Numbered from the stretch's first letter, positions 36,816-50,160 are shown. The stretch: DNA of 64,000 bases from Chrysoperla carnea (GCF_905475395.1 NC_058340.1:71836181-71900180); one strand, 5' to 3'. A program made the numbers and translations. Notes: a model not told the origin generated them from the letters alone.

Positions 36816-39149
36816 TTATGGCTTCCAATTAATAACATTCAATAATTTTCTATAATATTCAGCTATATTGTCATAGGATGTTTTATCTTTGCATCCAATA
36901 TTCAATCGTTCGATTGATTTCATATGATTTGCTTGTAAATATTCTCGATTTGGCGGATATTCTGTTAAATTTGTTAACGCCTGAAAAGGAAAAAATTTCA
37001 GTTTTTCTTCTTTACCAGCTAGAAAAATGTGGTTTTTCTAGCTCGTTAAGGGAGGAACCCCCTGGTGAGCAAGCGAGTTATAGCAATAGAACTTCTTCAA
37101 ATGGTGGATAACGTTAAAATAATGACGATTTCTCAGTTGCACTTATAGTCGGAAAAAAAAATCCTTTGTTAATTACAAATTGCCGAATTTTAGCAAAAAA
37201 AGGAAATTATTGCAAATATTGCCAATTGACAGTGTGAGCTAAGAATTTTTGTGGGATATTACCCCAGCGTTTTGAGGAATAAAATTGAGAAATCTTACAC
37301 GAATAGACCACATTTGTGCCCTTGGATTAAATTGATCATGCATTAAAACAACTAATCGATCTAATAAGCCCATATTTACAATTTCAACTGATTGTTTTTT
37401 GGCTTTTGTACGATGTGAAGCATTCATAACAGCCCCACAAGCAGCTGTATAAACTTCAGTCCTCTGGATAAAAAATATAATTTGTTATTTTTTCTTTTAC
37501 TTTACCAAAAACGTATAGGCAAACTTCCCTACAGTATCGCATAACAATTTGTATAATGTATCCAGTAAGAAAATTTTCACAGCTTCTTTCTTTGCAATTT
37601 TCAATGTTAATAAAATCATTAAACATAATAATGTTTCTTCCAAGATTTCGACTTGTGTTCGTTTTAATAAAAGTACCTTAAAAATTCGAATTTTTTTATA
37701 AATGGGGGTTAAAAATGGTTTTTGTTTAATAGAATGAAGGAATATGTTTTACCATTGTATGGAATACACCAATTGAATAAGCAATATTTTTCCCTTCGGC
37801 TTGTATTAAATTTTTCATTGTTTTTAATAATCGCACAAGTACTACATCATTTTCGACTAATATTCGTTGATGGATAACAGTAATATAATCGAAATCGATT
37901 AAAGCAAAGACCGCTAAAAATATAATTAGATAACTGGATGCATAGTTTTTGAGATGTCATGCAAAATCCTACACGAAAAAGGATTTCTGGGATCGAGTTC
38001 TGGCACATACTAGCAAAATTTTCATTAGTTGATTCTTGTAGCTACCCTGGAGATGCGATAATTTAAGTACTTGATTAACTTACATATAAAATTGTCTGAA
38101 AGTGATTGAGCTAACACAGCTGCTCTAAATCGTACAACTTGAACTTCATCTTTTAATAAATCCAATATGCTTTTTAATACTAATTTAGATGTACAAATTG
38201 CCTCTCTTCCAATTTGCTGATGGCCAAGTGTATTTAAAATAATACAAATCCGTTCTCGGATCGATGCATCTGGATTTTGCATTAAATCCATAACTCTAAA
38301 AATTTCATTAAAACTTTTTTTCGAATTTGTATAATTATTTAATTCTCATAGTTTTGAATGTGAACTTTCAAATAAAACGCATTCCATGTTTCCTTTGAAT
38401 TTTGGACGAATGAAAATTTAAACTATAATACCTTTGTACAATTCTCAATTCAATTGCTTCAATAGCTTTTTCTGGGTAATGTACCATGTCCATAATGGTA
38501 TCAATTGCATTTGAAACAGTTTGCGGACATTCTGAATGTAGTTCACGAATCTATTAAAAGTCATAAAATAGAATAAAATATTTTCGTTTTATTTAAATTT
38601 GAAATTTACCAATTTTGGCAAAGCCCATTTTCCAAACGCCTGAGGTCGACATATCGCATCATTGAACGTGGTCGGTAATGTTGCTTGATTCGATATTAAA
38701 CGATTCAGAGGTGGTTCTTTATCATGGCTGTCAGTCTCCCAGCCCATTGCTAAATGTTATTAAATTGAATTTTTTAACTATAAGGATAAAAATTAGTTCA
38801 AGTTGTGGGTGGAAACCGTCTGCCCAAATCGTATCTATAAAATTTACAAGATATGAAATCGGCAAAGTTAGGTTAAGATAATAGGGGGGTGATACTCGAC
38901 AGATATGGGTGAGTGGAAATTGGATACGAAGCAGCTCAAGAAATATCGAGTTCTTTGATTCTACTGCGCGCAGATTCGTTTAGCTAGATACTTTTTCTTG
39001 TTTTTATCCAGAAACGAAAAGTTATGAATAAACATCATGCCAATATTTTTACCTGCATTGACAGCCCTGTTAATCAATCGTGGATTAACTCCATGACATT
39101 GACTATTTAATTGGAGATACGAATTTTTATACGGGTTAAAGAAAGTCAT
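36816..39149 (-). CDS. RSPH14: Radial spoke head 14 homolog, armadillo-repeat ciliary protein, complete, 8 exons
   Basis: Exons in transcript order: 39149-39053, 38749-38610, 38550-38432, 38295-38084, 37913-37753, 37676-37506, 37463-37299, 36980-36816. They total 1230 nt, giving 409 residues plus TAA, and all introns are short GT-AG and in phase. The body is a run of armadillo/HEAT-like helices. Segments near residues 70-116 (FGKWALPKLIRELHSE, then AIDTIMDMVHYPEKAIEAIEL) and the C-terminus (ALTNLTEYPPNREYLQANH, ending VINWKP) line up with what I know of RSPH14/RTDR1. It is longer than the roughly 350-residue vertebrate protein, mostly at the N-terminus. RSPH14 is associated with radial spokes of motile cilia, so in an insect sperm expression is expected. 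A very short minus-strand AATAAA overlaps the stop codon (36816-36811). It is convergent with TMEM165. Confidence 0.82.
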
Positions 39150-39648
39150 TTCGGAAGGTTTTAATAAAATTTAAATATTTATTTAAAGAAAATAAAATGT
39201 ATTTTTATATAAAATTGATTATGCGCGAAATACAATTTGTAAATAAATAAACAAAGTTGTCTTGGAAATTAAGTTTAGTTTTCATTTATCACTTTTCGGC
39301 AGTTGTCCGTTTTGACTCCTGGATTAAGAACCAGGCCAAAAAAATTCTTTGAATTTAAGTTCGTCATTTGAGGATTGGTTATGGTAGTTGTGTACACATA
39401 CATACTGCGATCAGTCAAGCGAACGATAGAACAGGGGTCAGATATATGCTATCGAAACGGTTATGATTGCCGTTGTATTTAAATGAATTTACCAAAGCTG
39501 AAAATTGTTATACAGGTTGTATATTGAATATAAATAACAGTTATGATAGTCAGTTAAATGTTAGATCAGCGCTGGTCAGTCAGCCCTAATGTATGTACCA
39601 TAAATAAATAAGAATTCAGTTATGATTGCCGTGGTATAGCATCAAACT

Positions 39649-39782
39649 CTACTAAATCTGGATCATATTTTCCAAAATTTAGGGTAAATTGAACATATTG
39701 GATCAAATTTCGTCGTCAAATAAAAAATTGTTTTTTGTACATAATGACGTCATCAATATTTAAAAATACTTGATTTTTCTCT
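39649..39782 (+). repeat. 315-bp satellite family, diverged fragment
   Basis: 'ctactaaatctggatcatat', 'ttggatcaaattt' and 'aatgacgtcatcaa' appear, shared with the array at 13426-14166 but with an internal deletion. Confidence 0.45.
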
Positions 39783-41210
39783 GCCAGCCGTAAATAGTTT
39801 TATCAATGAATTAGAAATATGTTTTTGGATAGAAAATCTGTCCTTTTTCGCGGTAGTTTACCGTATTACTCTTCAACATCTCATCGTGTTAAGAATAGAA
39901 AATATTTTTAGAAGAAAAAGTTTTTACTATTAATGAATATATCCATTTTCTTAAATTTCCTGAAATTATAATTGCTTATATCAATTATTCTGATCATAGT
40001 TGTTCTACATGAATAATTTTAATAACTCGCATTCGATATGTTTTTGAACAACGCGAAGTGGGTATGATCAGTCAGTGAGTCGAAATGGAATAACATTACT
40101 TACAAAAAAAACATATTCTTTTTATGTTGTATAAATTATGTAAATTGTGTTAGTGACAGGAATTTAATTTTTTCTAAAACAAAATTATTATATTTTTTGT
40201 GCTATTATAATTTAAAGAATAACATTTGATGAATTTCGCTAAATGAGTTTTTATTAATACAGTAGAACGTAATCAAAACGAGTTGATGGTAAACTCAATT
40301 CTTTCTGGCTAGCTCCAAATGGGGAATATTTAAAAGCCCCGACGTAAATAAGTATAAACTCATTTTTAATTTAGTCAGAACAAATTTTGGAAGTTCTCTT
40401 TATTCTTTTCTCTTTTTCTCTTTAAAATCATTATGGCTGGGAACTTTTCCGGAAAATTATTGAATTCAATTCAAGCTTTAAATTGATGAATAAGCCAATA
40501 GTATAGTCATCTGGTAGTTTTAACCGGAAAGTTTTCCGGGAATTTTGAAAATGGGTGATTTTATAGATTTGTCTATAAAGCCTTTTACGAGGAAAATATC
40601 TATATACAAAATTAAAATAGAACAAATGTTTGTAAAAGCTTGTGGTAATAAAAGATTGTCCCTAAAAAAGAATGTTTATTAAAATTTTTAAAAAGAGATT
40701 GTACTGTATGAGTACTGTTCAGGATATTGAAAAAATTTATCGCATTAATTCACGGAAAAAGAATTATATGAAAAAATAGTAAAAATAAAATTGAAAACTT
40801 ATATTGTATTCAACAGGCTTGAAAGTTCATAGCTTTAAAACACGGAAATAACTCAAATAAGTTCCTTATGAATTTCGTGCATGATATTATTATGATTGCA
40901 TAAACGTTTATAATTTTTGTTTGCTGAAATGCTTTTCTAACGATTTCTTTATTAAAAGCAGTATAATTTATACAACTCGTGAATTCTTAAATCCCTCGAG
41001 TCGGAGCTTTGAATTTAAGATTATAAGAACAAATCTACATCTAGATATGTGATAAGAGATTGAAGACAAATGTACAACATAAAAAACGTTCCTTTTCACT
41101 GTCATAAATTTTTGTATACCTAATCCAATAAATTCTGAGGAAAAATATCTTATTCCGCATTTTTGTGCCAAATTATATGACGATTGTATTGTTTTTGGTA
41201 TGAAGTATAA

Positions 41211-41510
41211 TTATCTAGTCCTAATGATTTGATGACAATGAATATAAACTAAGGTAGTTCTCGCATAATAAACTGCGATAAAAAGTAATACAATTAAAAC
41301 TAAGTAGTAAAATTTATTTCCAAAAAATTTATTTCGTTCGAGATAATTTTTTATCACTTTTCCCAAGTTTCGTGAGGTTAGTTCTGCTATAACTTGGTGG
41401 ATGTTAACTCTTAGGTGCTCCAATGTTGCAGATTTGTAGACACAGGCTGATGTTAAGGAAATCTCACAAAAATAAATCCAATGGCGTACGATGATAGACA
41501 TGCCTTACCC
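41211..41510 (-). pseudogene. Tc1/mariner-like transposase remnant
   Basis: The minus strand reads RTPLDLFL followed by an in-frame TGA where the family has Trp, then DFLN. After a frameshift it reads TLEHLRVNIHQVIAEL, then GKVIKNYLERNKF. This matches the order of the conserved 'TPLD-FLWG' motif and the C-terminal helical region of Tc1/mariner-superfamily transposases. Stops and frameshifts show it is inactive. Confidence 0.55.
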
Positions 41511-42849
41511 TAATTTCGATGCTTACAGTTTCCTCAAGCTTTTGCACAATGATGAAAATTGTTTGCTTATGGTGGGAGCGCCAATAAATAGTTCATATTA
41601 TTTATACAGGTTGTGTTAGTTTTGGACGCTTACACGCTTTTGGCGCAGCCAATCAAAACTTTATCAATGAGTTTAAAACAAAATTAAGTTCGAAAGACAT
41701 ATTTTCTCAACTTTTTAAGTTTCCAAAACGAACAAAGACGAAGTGGCATGCATGTTTCTGAACTGTGAATGTGCAACTGGATATTAATGAATAAATTAAA
41801 GTAGATTTGCGCTTGAATTACCTTAACAAATGTATGTGTTCCTTTTAAAAAATGCACTATTGTACGTATCAATATTTTGTAAGTGTAGTTATGATGACTA
41901 AAATGATATTAATATGATCACTTATAATCAAATTGAATACTGTTTTATTATATGTATCTTGATAGCTTTGCTTAGCTATAGGCAGCTAATAGGTATATAG
42001 CTAATAATAAATTTTTTGTTTTAAAACATTATGAATTCTTCTTTTGCTTAAAATAACATTTGAAACGATTATTGTAATAACTAATAAGTATTAAGTATGG
42101 ATATGTGCTATGAATTAATAATGCTAATTTTTTTAGTATTCCGTAATTTTTTTTTTGTCATATCTAAATTATGTTTAAAAATTAGCATCATAATTCATTG
42201 CCCAAAATCTAACAAGTGAAATTTACAAAATTTAAAAAACCCCCGAAAACTGAATTTTACTTGCAACGCTCTCCCAACTAAAACTATTTTCTTGAAAAAC
42301 AGCAAAGAATATTCTCGATTAAGTCACCTTTCAAAAAAATTAAAGTAAAATCGATTAATATGTTTAGGAAGTATGATTCCACAGACAGACACAAAGATAC
42401 AGAGATACACACGTCAAACTAGCATCCCATTTTTGGTATCGGGGGTTAAATAACTATTAATTGACTATTAATAAATGTGATTTGGCTAAAATTTCTTCAA
42501 ATCCCCTTCTTAAAAATAAAAATATTTCCAAAGCTATTTCCAGTTTTTATTAGATTAATAATACCCAAAATTAGCTCAAGATTTGAATGTTTTGTCATTT
42601 CCATGGTTAAGTTTTGATAGTAAGAAAGCAAAAGCGGTGTCGTCTTAAGAGAAGAAATTTTAAGCTGTTAATTTAAATCTTTTTAAAAATTCGAAGATAG
42701 CAGGAATTAAAATTATCAGCGCAAGTTGATATTATTTTTTTTGGCAAATACCAGTCTATTCGTAATTTTAAAATCCGTTATTCCGTTAAACATTTTACTG
42801 GGACATTTTCTTGTGATATTAGATTGGAAGTTCTTCCGGTTGCTTTAAT

Positions 42850-42930
42850 ATATATCAAACTCTACAACTTTTGTTTAAGTTATTTTTTGATTGGTAAACT
42901 ACAAAACGAGTCAGAATAGATTAAAATATT
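42850..42930 (-). repeat. Dispersed repeat, family A, partial reverse copy
   Basis: The reverse complement contains the 'gtagtttaccaatcaaaaaa' block followed by the 'acaaaagttgtagagtttga' block found in the other copies. Confidence 0.4.
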
Positions 42931-43298
42931 TCATTCTGTAGAAGCAGTTCGAAGTTGACTATGTTAGACGAAACATGTCACATTTGTAAACGAATAAAGT
43001 ATTTTAAGTAGAATTTAAAAAATAATGCCGTAATTTTTCCACTTTAAAACACTACAGAACCCTATAAAATGTAAAACGCGTGATCATGTTGTCTTGCGGT
43101 GACCAATTATATTTGAAAAAACGTTTCAACACGTAAAACCTTGGGTATAACAATAATGTTTATGACGTTCATCAAGTTTGATCAGCAAAAAAGAAGCAGC
43201 ATAGCATACTGCTTCTGTGGCACTATACAAAAATTTTTTGGTATGCGTTTGCGTATAAGAGTTAGATGATAATATGTTATATAGTATCGAGATACACA

Positions 43299-43321
43299 GC
43301 ATCGCGGCGGCGGTCGGCGTC
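43299..43321. promoter_or_regulatory. CpG-rich patch, possible promoter or 5' exon
   Basis: CATCGCGGCGGCGGTCGGCG is the most GC-rich stretch in this part of the window. It sits 30-100 bases from other CpG-containing blocks ('ataaccgttaaccgcgtctt', 'tttctttgcgcgcac') and is followed by a T-rich kilobase. It could mark a transcription start of a gene outside the window; there is no direct support. Confidence 0.25.
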
Positions 43322-43419
43322 TTTTTTTTTTTTCTACTCTCGTATAATACGAAAAACATATTCATTAGCCACAAACTGATTAATATATTAGTCAGTTATA
43401 ACCGTTAACCGCGTCTTTG

Positions 43420-46060
43420 AACATCTCTTTCTTTGCGCGCACTATGCAATTTGTTTGAAAAAAAACATCTAAATTTGTTTTGAAGAGAGAAAATTGTTTT
43501 GAAAATTGTAACGAATTTTTACTTAAAAAATCATGTTTTTAATAAAAAATGTTTAAGTAAAAATTTTTTTAAAAAATTGTGAATTTAAAAAAAGAATTAT
43601 TTGAGTTAATTTTTTTTGTTATTTTTTTGTTTAATTTTTTTTGTAAAATTTATTTGAATATGGACGATTGATAATTTTTTGATTTTTTTTGTTTAATTTT
43701 TCGTTTAATTTAATTTGCGTAATAAACTTTGAATTTTCGATTAATTTCAGTGGTTTACTTTTTGAGTTTTTTTATTTTTTAGTTTTTAAACATTTTTTGT
43801 TTGTTCTTTATTATGAAAATTGTGGTCAGGTAAAATTTGAATATTTAATTTTAAAGAAAATGAGATGTTACAAAAATTTAATTGAGATGCATGTTTTTTT
43901 TTTTGAGCCGTTTTTTCAGATTTTGTTTTTTGAGTTTAGTGTATGGTATAAGACAGCGGCGACTTGTTGAAAACTATTAAGTTCAAAATGTATCATATGT
44001 TTTTCATGGTATATTAACAAAACTATATGTTATGTAGACGGCTAAAAGATTTTCCAAGTTTGTTTTCAATCAAAATTAATTTTTTTTTTCTAAATTTTCT
44101 AATGCTTCCATTTTAACATACTCCGTTGTCATTAAATATCCATTTTATATTGTATTTTCCACTTCTATACTAAATTAAATTCCGAATATCTTCCGCTAAT
44201 GTTTACAGACAATAAAAATTAGCTTGGATTGTTATTGTTTTGGATTTAAAATTCGGGTTTTTTCTGGACCCTTGGATTTCTTATCGTTAGGATAAAATAA
44301 AAATAACTTTAGATATTAAAAGGAAGTTCTAATAATGTTTTTTGATTTTTTAATCAAATTTCTCCAATTAACATTTTTTAATCCACTAGGAGGATTAGTA
44401 ACTCACAGTGCCGCGATCAAGTTAAAATTTGTTCAAACATTGACGAAGATTTTACATGGAGCGCCAGATTAGACAGAGACAAAATGGCCGGTATTCTACT
44501 GCATATTTTGATAATTATCTTTTCTTGCGCTTCCATAATAAACACATCCGATGTAAAAAGTTTGACTTTTTTACATCGTAGGGACTTTTAAAGTTTGTAA
44601 ATTTTTATTTTTCGTTTGTCATATTTCGAAAATTACGCATACATTTTTGCATTTCGAAATGTTAAAGAGCAGAATGTCGTACACTGTAAAAAGAATACTG
44701 GATTGAAGTAAACACGTTTACTTACCTGTTTTTACAATATTTATTGAGTTAACGATTTCAAAGTTTGATTCAAAAAAATTAGTATTTGACTATCTTACAA
44801 ACTTTCTTGAAAATATTTACTTATTTTTATGCTAAGAGATATATTTTCTTGCAACTAGTGCTCTTTTACAATGTATGATTTATTAATTTTGGCAAGTTAA
44901 ATTGTATCTCATGAGATTCGATATGTATTGCGGAGTAGAGAAACCAAGGAAGCAATAATGAAATGCTGGAAAATTTGCATTTGAGAGTATAATATTTCAT
45001 TTGAGTGTTTTCGAAATGTCAATGCCGTTTTATACTGGATTAAATAGGATATTGACATTTATATGAATTTATTACCTATCATTAAATAAATAAATTGACT
45101 CTGTGCAATTTATCATAACGCCTTTTTTATGTAAAAATATTAATAAAAAAATTATTCTTTGTAATTTAGTAGGGGAGTCGATCATAATAAAAACATCCCC
45201 CTTGGATTAAATTAATGATTACACATTAGCTTTTTTTTTAAAATGATATACGATTAATTTTCGCTTATTTCCACAAGAAAAAAACTGGAAACTTTTTCAA
45301 ACCGCCCCTAAAATGTTCTTCGAATCATTCTGATCAAAAGCTCTTACAGTCGCAAAATTCGTAAAGGGTAGGTTTCGAGCTTGCTTTGATCGCCCGTAAC
45401 TCGTAAACTACCCATTAAAAAATTTGGTGGCGACCCGAAGAACATTTTGGAAGCGGTTTGAAACAGTTGCACAGTAAGCTATTTTCCTATCTAATATTGC
45501 GGGGTCCTTTAATAGTCTTTTAAGGGTCTAATAATTCCATTTTTTTTAAATTTAAGCCTGTTTATGACATTAACTGCTTGACGTCATTAGTGATTTTTCC
45601 AATAACGCCAAAATCGAGTATTTTCCACATTGGGCTAATATTTCAATCGTATTTAAAAGTACCTATTGTTGTTTTGTATAAAAAGGAAGTTTTCTCTACG
45701 ACGCACGTAGAGAATTGACATTTACAATATATATTGTTTACGTCATTCTACCGCTACGAATTTATTGTATACCGGATGCTCCTTCTAAAATGTTTTGTTT
45801 TAAAAGTGTTAACGTTTTAAGGTTAATCGTTAATTGATATCGTTAAAGTTGTTAATTGCTAACTTATTTTTTTTTCTATCTATATATCAAAATGTGATGT
45901 TCGCTTGTATATTGCTTATGGACCCAAAAAGTTCTGCTTCGAGGATTGTTTTATATCTATATATACCTAGCCCCCACGGGGTGGAAGTATGGAAAATCCA
46001 AGTAAATAATTTTATAGACAAATAAAAGTCAACGTTTGCCAAAATATCGTGTTATTAGGA
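43420..46060. other. AT-rich region without recognised genes
   Basis: It has long T-rich stretches (43.5-43.9 kb) and one inverted-repeat element (45292-45466). I see no coding exon. Confidence 0.5.
45292..45466. mobile_element. Inverted-repeat element, about 31-bp arms
   Basis: The left arm begins CTTTTTCAAACCGCCCCTAA. The complement of the right arm begins CTGTTTCAAACCGCTTCCAA. Both continue AATGTTCTTCG. It is 175 bp overall and non-coding. Confidence 0.55.
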
Positions 46061-46600
46061 TTTTTTTCTGGAAACCTATTAGAGCTAGGTTAATTTGAAC
46101 ACTAATTTGAAATATATGACCCAAATTTAGTAGGATTACATACTTGGTTTATCAAAATTGGATAAAATTTGGATGTGATAAAGCAAAATAAAATTTTTTG
46201 GATTCTGTTGACGTCATGAAGTTCACAAATTCGATTTTTTTGAGAATACAGGCAAATTTGATCCAATCTAATTGGAATTTTTTTTGAAAACCGCTAATTT
46301 TGGGTCATTCTTTACAGCTGTGTTGCAAGTTTTTCGCTAGTTATCACTTATGTACAAAATTCCGGAACCAGGGTTCCACATTCTGGAAACCTGTTAGAGC
46401 TAGGTTAATTTTGATTACAAATTTGAAAAGTATGACCTAAATTTAGTAGGATTACATACTAGGTTTATCAAAATTGGATAAAATTTGAATTTGATAGAGT
46501 AAAATATAATTTTTTTGATTTTGATGACGTCATGAAGTTAATAAATTCAATTTTTTTGAGAATGACCCACTAATTTTGGGTCATTCTTTTAAGTTGCGAT
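46060..46600 (-). repeat. 315-bp satellite family, reverse-orientation tandem pair
   Basis: Landmark 'tctggaaacc' occurs at 46067 and 46382, a period of 315 bp, the same as the array at 13426-14166. The blocks are the reverse complement of that array ('tttatcaaaattggataaa', 'gatgacgtca', 'ttccggaaccagg'). Confidence 0.8.
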
Positions 46601-46609
46601 GAAACGTTC

Positions 46610-49600
46610 TGCGAATTTTACGGTGAACACTTGGAATATACTTTTTGGGTTAATAATGTCGGTATTTTTTAACATTAATTTCAATTTGTTGATGTTAAGT
46701 TTATAAATTTTCATGTGGTGTAAGGATTTTTTCTCTAGTGTAAATAATGATCCAAGAGCCGACCGTAATAAACTCCCGCTGATAACATTATGTTCAAACT
46801 TTTTTATCTTTAAAATTTATTGATACTAAAAAGATACAAGGTTTTACAAGCTCCGAAAGGACAAGGCCAAATCAGAATTTGATTTTTTAATGAAAATGTT
46901 TAAGCTTATTTCTTTGTAATATTCACATCCAAATACTATATAGACTATATTCTAAAGACTGTTTCTTTAGAGGTTTATACCTTTGAGTTGACAAAACAGT
47001 TTGTTTGATAGCCAAGTGGACAGCAGATAGTTGCAGTTGCTTTGTGTATAGTTTGGTTTACCATTTCATAACGAATAGGCACACACAGTAAACGTTAATT
47101 GAATGACACGGTAAATTGCAAGAAAAAACAATCCGTAAATCCGTAAAACAGGCGGGGGCGAGGTTAAGGTAACTCAAGTGACCTGTTTGTGATGGAGTGG
47201 TTATTTAACTACACCAAAAATAACTTTCAATGCAAAACAAAAGAGATGAGTTTTCTGACTTTTGTCCGGAAATTTGGTATAAATACTCCACTGTGCGATC
47301 GTACGATCTAACTCTACATTCCTAAATACTTGGAATATACCAAAAAAAATCGTTTTTTGTAGCACAAGCAAAATTGTTCGTCAAATATTTAAAAAATTAA
47401 CTACCATTGGCTCCTCTACTATGATATTCTAGCAAAAAATACCTAATTATATTTTATTTCAACATATATTGAAGTCAATTTTTCCTCCTATATTTTACAG
47501 ATGAACCTTTTTGTTTGATTTTCACCCTAATAAAATTAATTTTGTTTTATTCAAAGTTAAAAAGTTTTTTAATTTTGGTTGATGATATTGACGTGCATTA
47601 ATAAAATTTTGTACCATCTCAAAAAAACAAACAAATAAATAAATAAATACACTGATCGGCAAGAAAAATGAGAAATAATAAGATTGTACCTACCTTCCAT
47701 GGATTTTATAGTTGTATAAACAATTTCTGCACTGAATAATACATTTAAAAGAAGTCATACTAATAATCAGAAAAAGAAGTTAAAGGAAAACTTGCGATGG
47801 GTTCGTTATGAAGATGATAGACCTCCCAAGGACATTAAATATATGACATTTTAAAATTTCCTCAATAACCAAACAGTTTTGGGATGAATACAATATTGGA
47901 AATAATTTGAATAAGAAAATATCAGATAATAAGCCACGAAATTCCTTTTTTCATAGCCTGCACACATACCTTCGATCTAAAGTTTCTGACGGTGGCGCTT
48001 TGACATATAAAAAAGTTTATTGTGTATCGATAGCCGCAAAATTATGTCAATATATGAATTTTTTCCATTCTCATATTTATCTTTTTCTTTTTGGAAATAA
48101 AAAGCCGGTATATAAATTTCATGAAAAATCTTAGCTTTGAAGCATTTTCAGCTTTTAGTAAAGTTTATTATTTTTTCGATGTAAATTTAGTTTGACTGAT
48201 CTTTTGATCCTACTTTGAGAAGAACTTTACTTCACGATTTAAAATGATAATTTTCTATTGGCAAACATTGACACAAAAAATTTTCTATCAGTTTTAATCT
48301 TCCATTATTCAGGTTGATCTCGACTCGATTATAGCCATTGGAGTTAAAGCCGGAAACTATGACGACTGGTTCTTGCCTTAATTATATCAATGTTCGGCTT
48401 CAGGCTTTGAGCAACGACAAAATCATCTCTCCTTCTTTTTTTGTAACAGCATAAACAGACTCTATCATTTCCTATCCAGGATAATGCCGCTTACCAACTT
48501 ATCCCTTGTAAACGCAAAAATTTTATTAACTTCCTTCTCTTTTTCTCCTTTTTTGAATCGATTGTGCGGTGCAGTAATTACATATAATAAAATTAGAAAT
48601 GGACACTTCAGAGCGATATTTTTCAAACAATAATCATAGAAATGAAACTTTTTTTTCTCATTTTCAACACCCCTCAGTGTATTTTCATCCCTATGAACAT
48701 ATTTTTACAAAAATTATTTTCAGGTGTTAAAAGAAAAAATATTAACCTAGACAACGTAAGTCATACAAAAAATAAAATTAATAATAATAGTTGAAAGAAG
48801 AAAATTAGAAAATTTTAATAAAGAATAGAAAATTTTTTAATAATAATAAACTACAATAAAAATTCATAGTAATAATAATAATAATATTATAACAAATAAT
48901 AAAAAAATAATAATTTATAAATTATTATTCAAAATAAAATATTTTATGAAAATATTTAATAAAATTATTAAAGTTTGTAAAAAATATCTAAAAACACATT
49001 TATTTAAATTGATTAAATCTTTAATTATAATTATATATACACATGAAACGACGCAAAAAACTTATCATTCTCATTTCGTGGAGAAAATTATAAATTATGC
49101 ACTTGAATTTTTAAAAAGAAAATTTTGTATTCATTTAATAATTATATTAAAAATATCACAATATCGTAAAAATTACTATAAAGAAAAATAAAAATTCATT
49201 CAAAGAACCAAGAAAAAACTTTTTAAAATAAAATAAAATAGTAAATGTATTAGAAAAATGTTTCTTGTAGTAAAATGTGTGTGAAAATAGATAAATAAAA
49301 TAATTAATAATAATATTAATAATAATTTTTTAATCAATTATGTAATTTATTGAAATTATTTTGAATATTAATTAAATTCAAATAATTTGTTTTTGGAAAT
49401 ATTCTTACTTTATTTAATCTTTTATATTTTATTAAAAAAAATAAATAAAATTGGTAAGATTAAAATATAATATTAAAATTTAAATAAAAATAAATAAAAT
49501 AATATGTGTGTCGTTGTTTCGTGTTGGAAATTCGTTACAAAAATAATTGGATAATCATTAAAGAAAGCGTCGAGAATTATCTTCTCAATTACCAGAAGTT

Positions 49601-50160
49601 TATTTAGCAGAAAATTTATTGATTGGATCGGTAAGTAATGATGTTCCATTAGCTTTTATACGTAATTTTAAATTAATTAAAAGTTTAAAAAAGAAAAACG
49701 GTGTTGTTTAAGCAATACTTGCATAGGAGAGGGATGAATCACACATGCTTTTCCTTCGGGATTTCAAACCTAAATATTTGTGATTAGTCTTTCCAGAAAA
49801 TTAAGAATGGGACACTATACTTCGAATTTCTAGATTCAGAAAAAACAGACCATAATGGACAAAAATGCAGACACAATTTTGTTCTTATACGGGGTAGTAT
49901 TTTTCCTCGGGTCTACGAACTCTCAAGAAGTGTCAAGTTTAAAAATATTTCTGCAATCAGTGTTCCTTACTATAAGATAAAATTTGGCACCGGACACTGA
50001 TTAAAAGGGAAGACTTTTTAAGCGTTAGGAGATCCGAGTAGGGAACAGACTGCTTCAAATGATCACGTTTGTGTATGACTATAATTGACGAGACAGGAAA
50101 AAATGAAAAACAAATTTTTAAACTTAAAATTATGTAAATTATATGAAACAAAATTATTCT
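46610..50160. other. AT-rich region without confident genes
   Basis: It is extremely AT-rich at 48.7-49.5 kb, mostly A/T with AATAAA-like strings. Reading frames there (for example near 48946-49191) have a lysine/isoleucine-rich composition expected from AT bias. A possible short exon at 49564-49630 is listed separately. Confidence 0.5.
49564..49630 (+). other. Possible isolated coding exon
   Basis: After an ATTAAAG acceptor-like site, 67 bases read KRRELSSQLPEVYLAENLLI-GS and stop at a consensus donor GTAAGT. The residue composition is more protein-like than the neighbourhood and the frame stays open about 80 bases past the donor. The acceptor has no pyrimidine tract. I do not recognise the protein. 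Confidence 0.2.

Larger units (their letters stand above)
39150..43290. other. Gene-poor region upstream of RSPH14
   Basis: The RSPH14 promoter should lie in the first few hundred bases. Otherwise the stretch holds a satellite fragment (39649-39782), a transposase remnant (41211-41510) and a partial repeat (42850-42930). Nothing else coding is recognisable. Confidence 0.5.

Noticed and set aside
45877-46025. TCTATATATA-type sequence that looks like a Helitron 5' end
   Set aside because: No CTAG-type 3' terminus with the GC-rich block follows; the similarity is too short.
48946-49191. 81-codon frame rich in Lys/Ile
   Set aside because: Composition is that expected from more than 80% AT DNA; no homology signal or splice sites.
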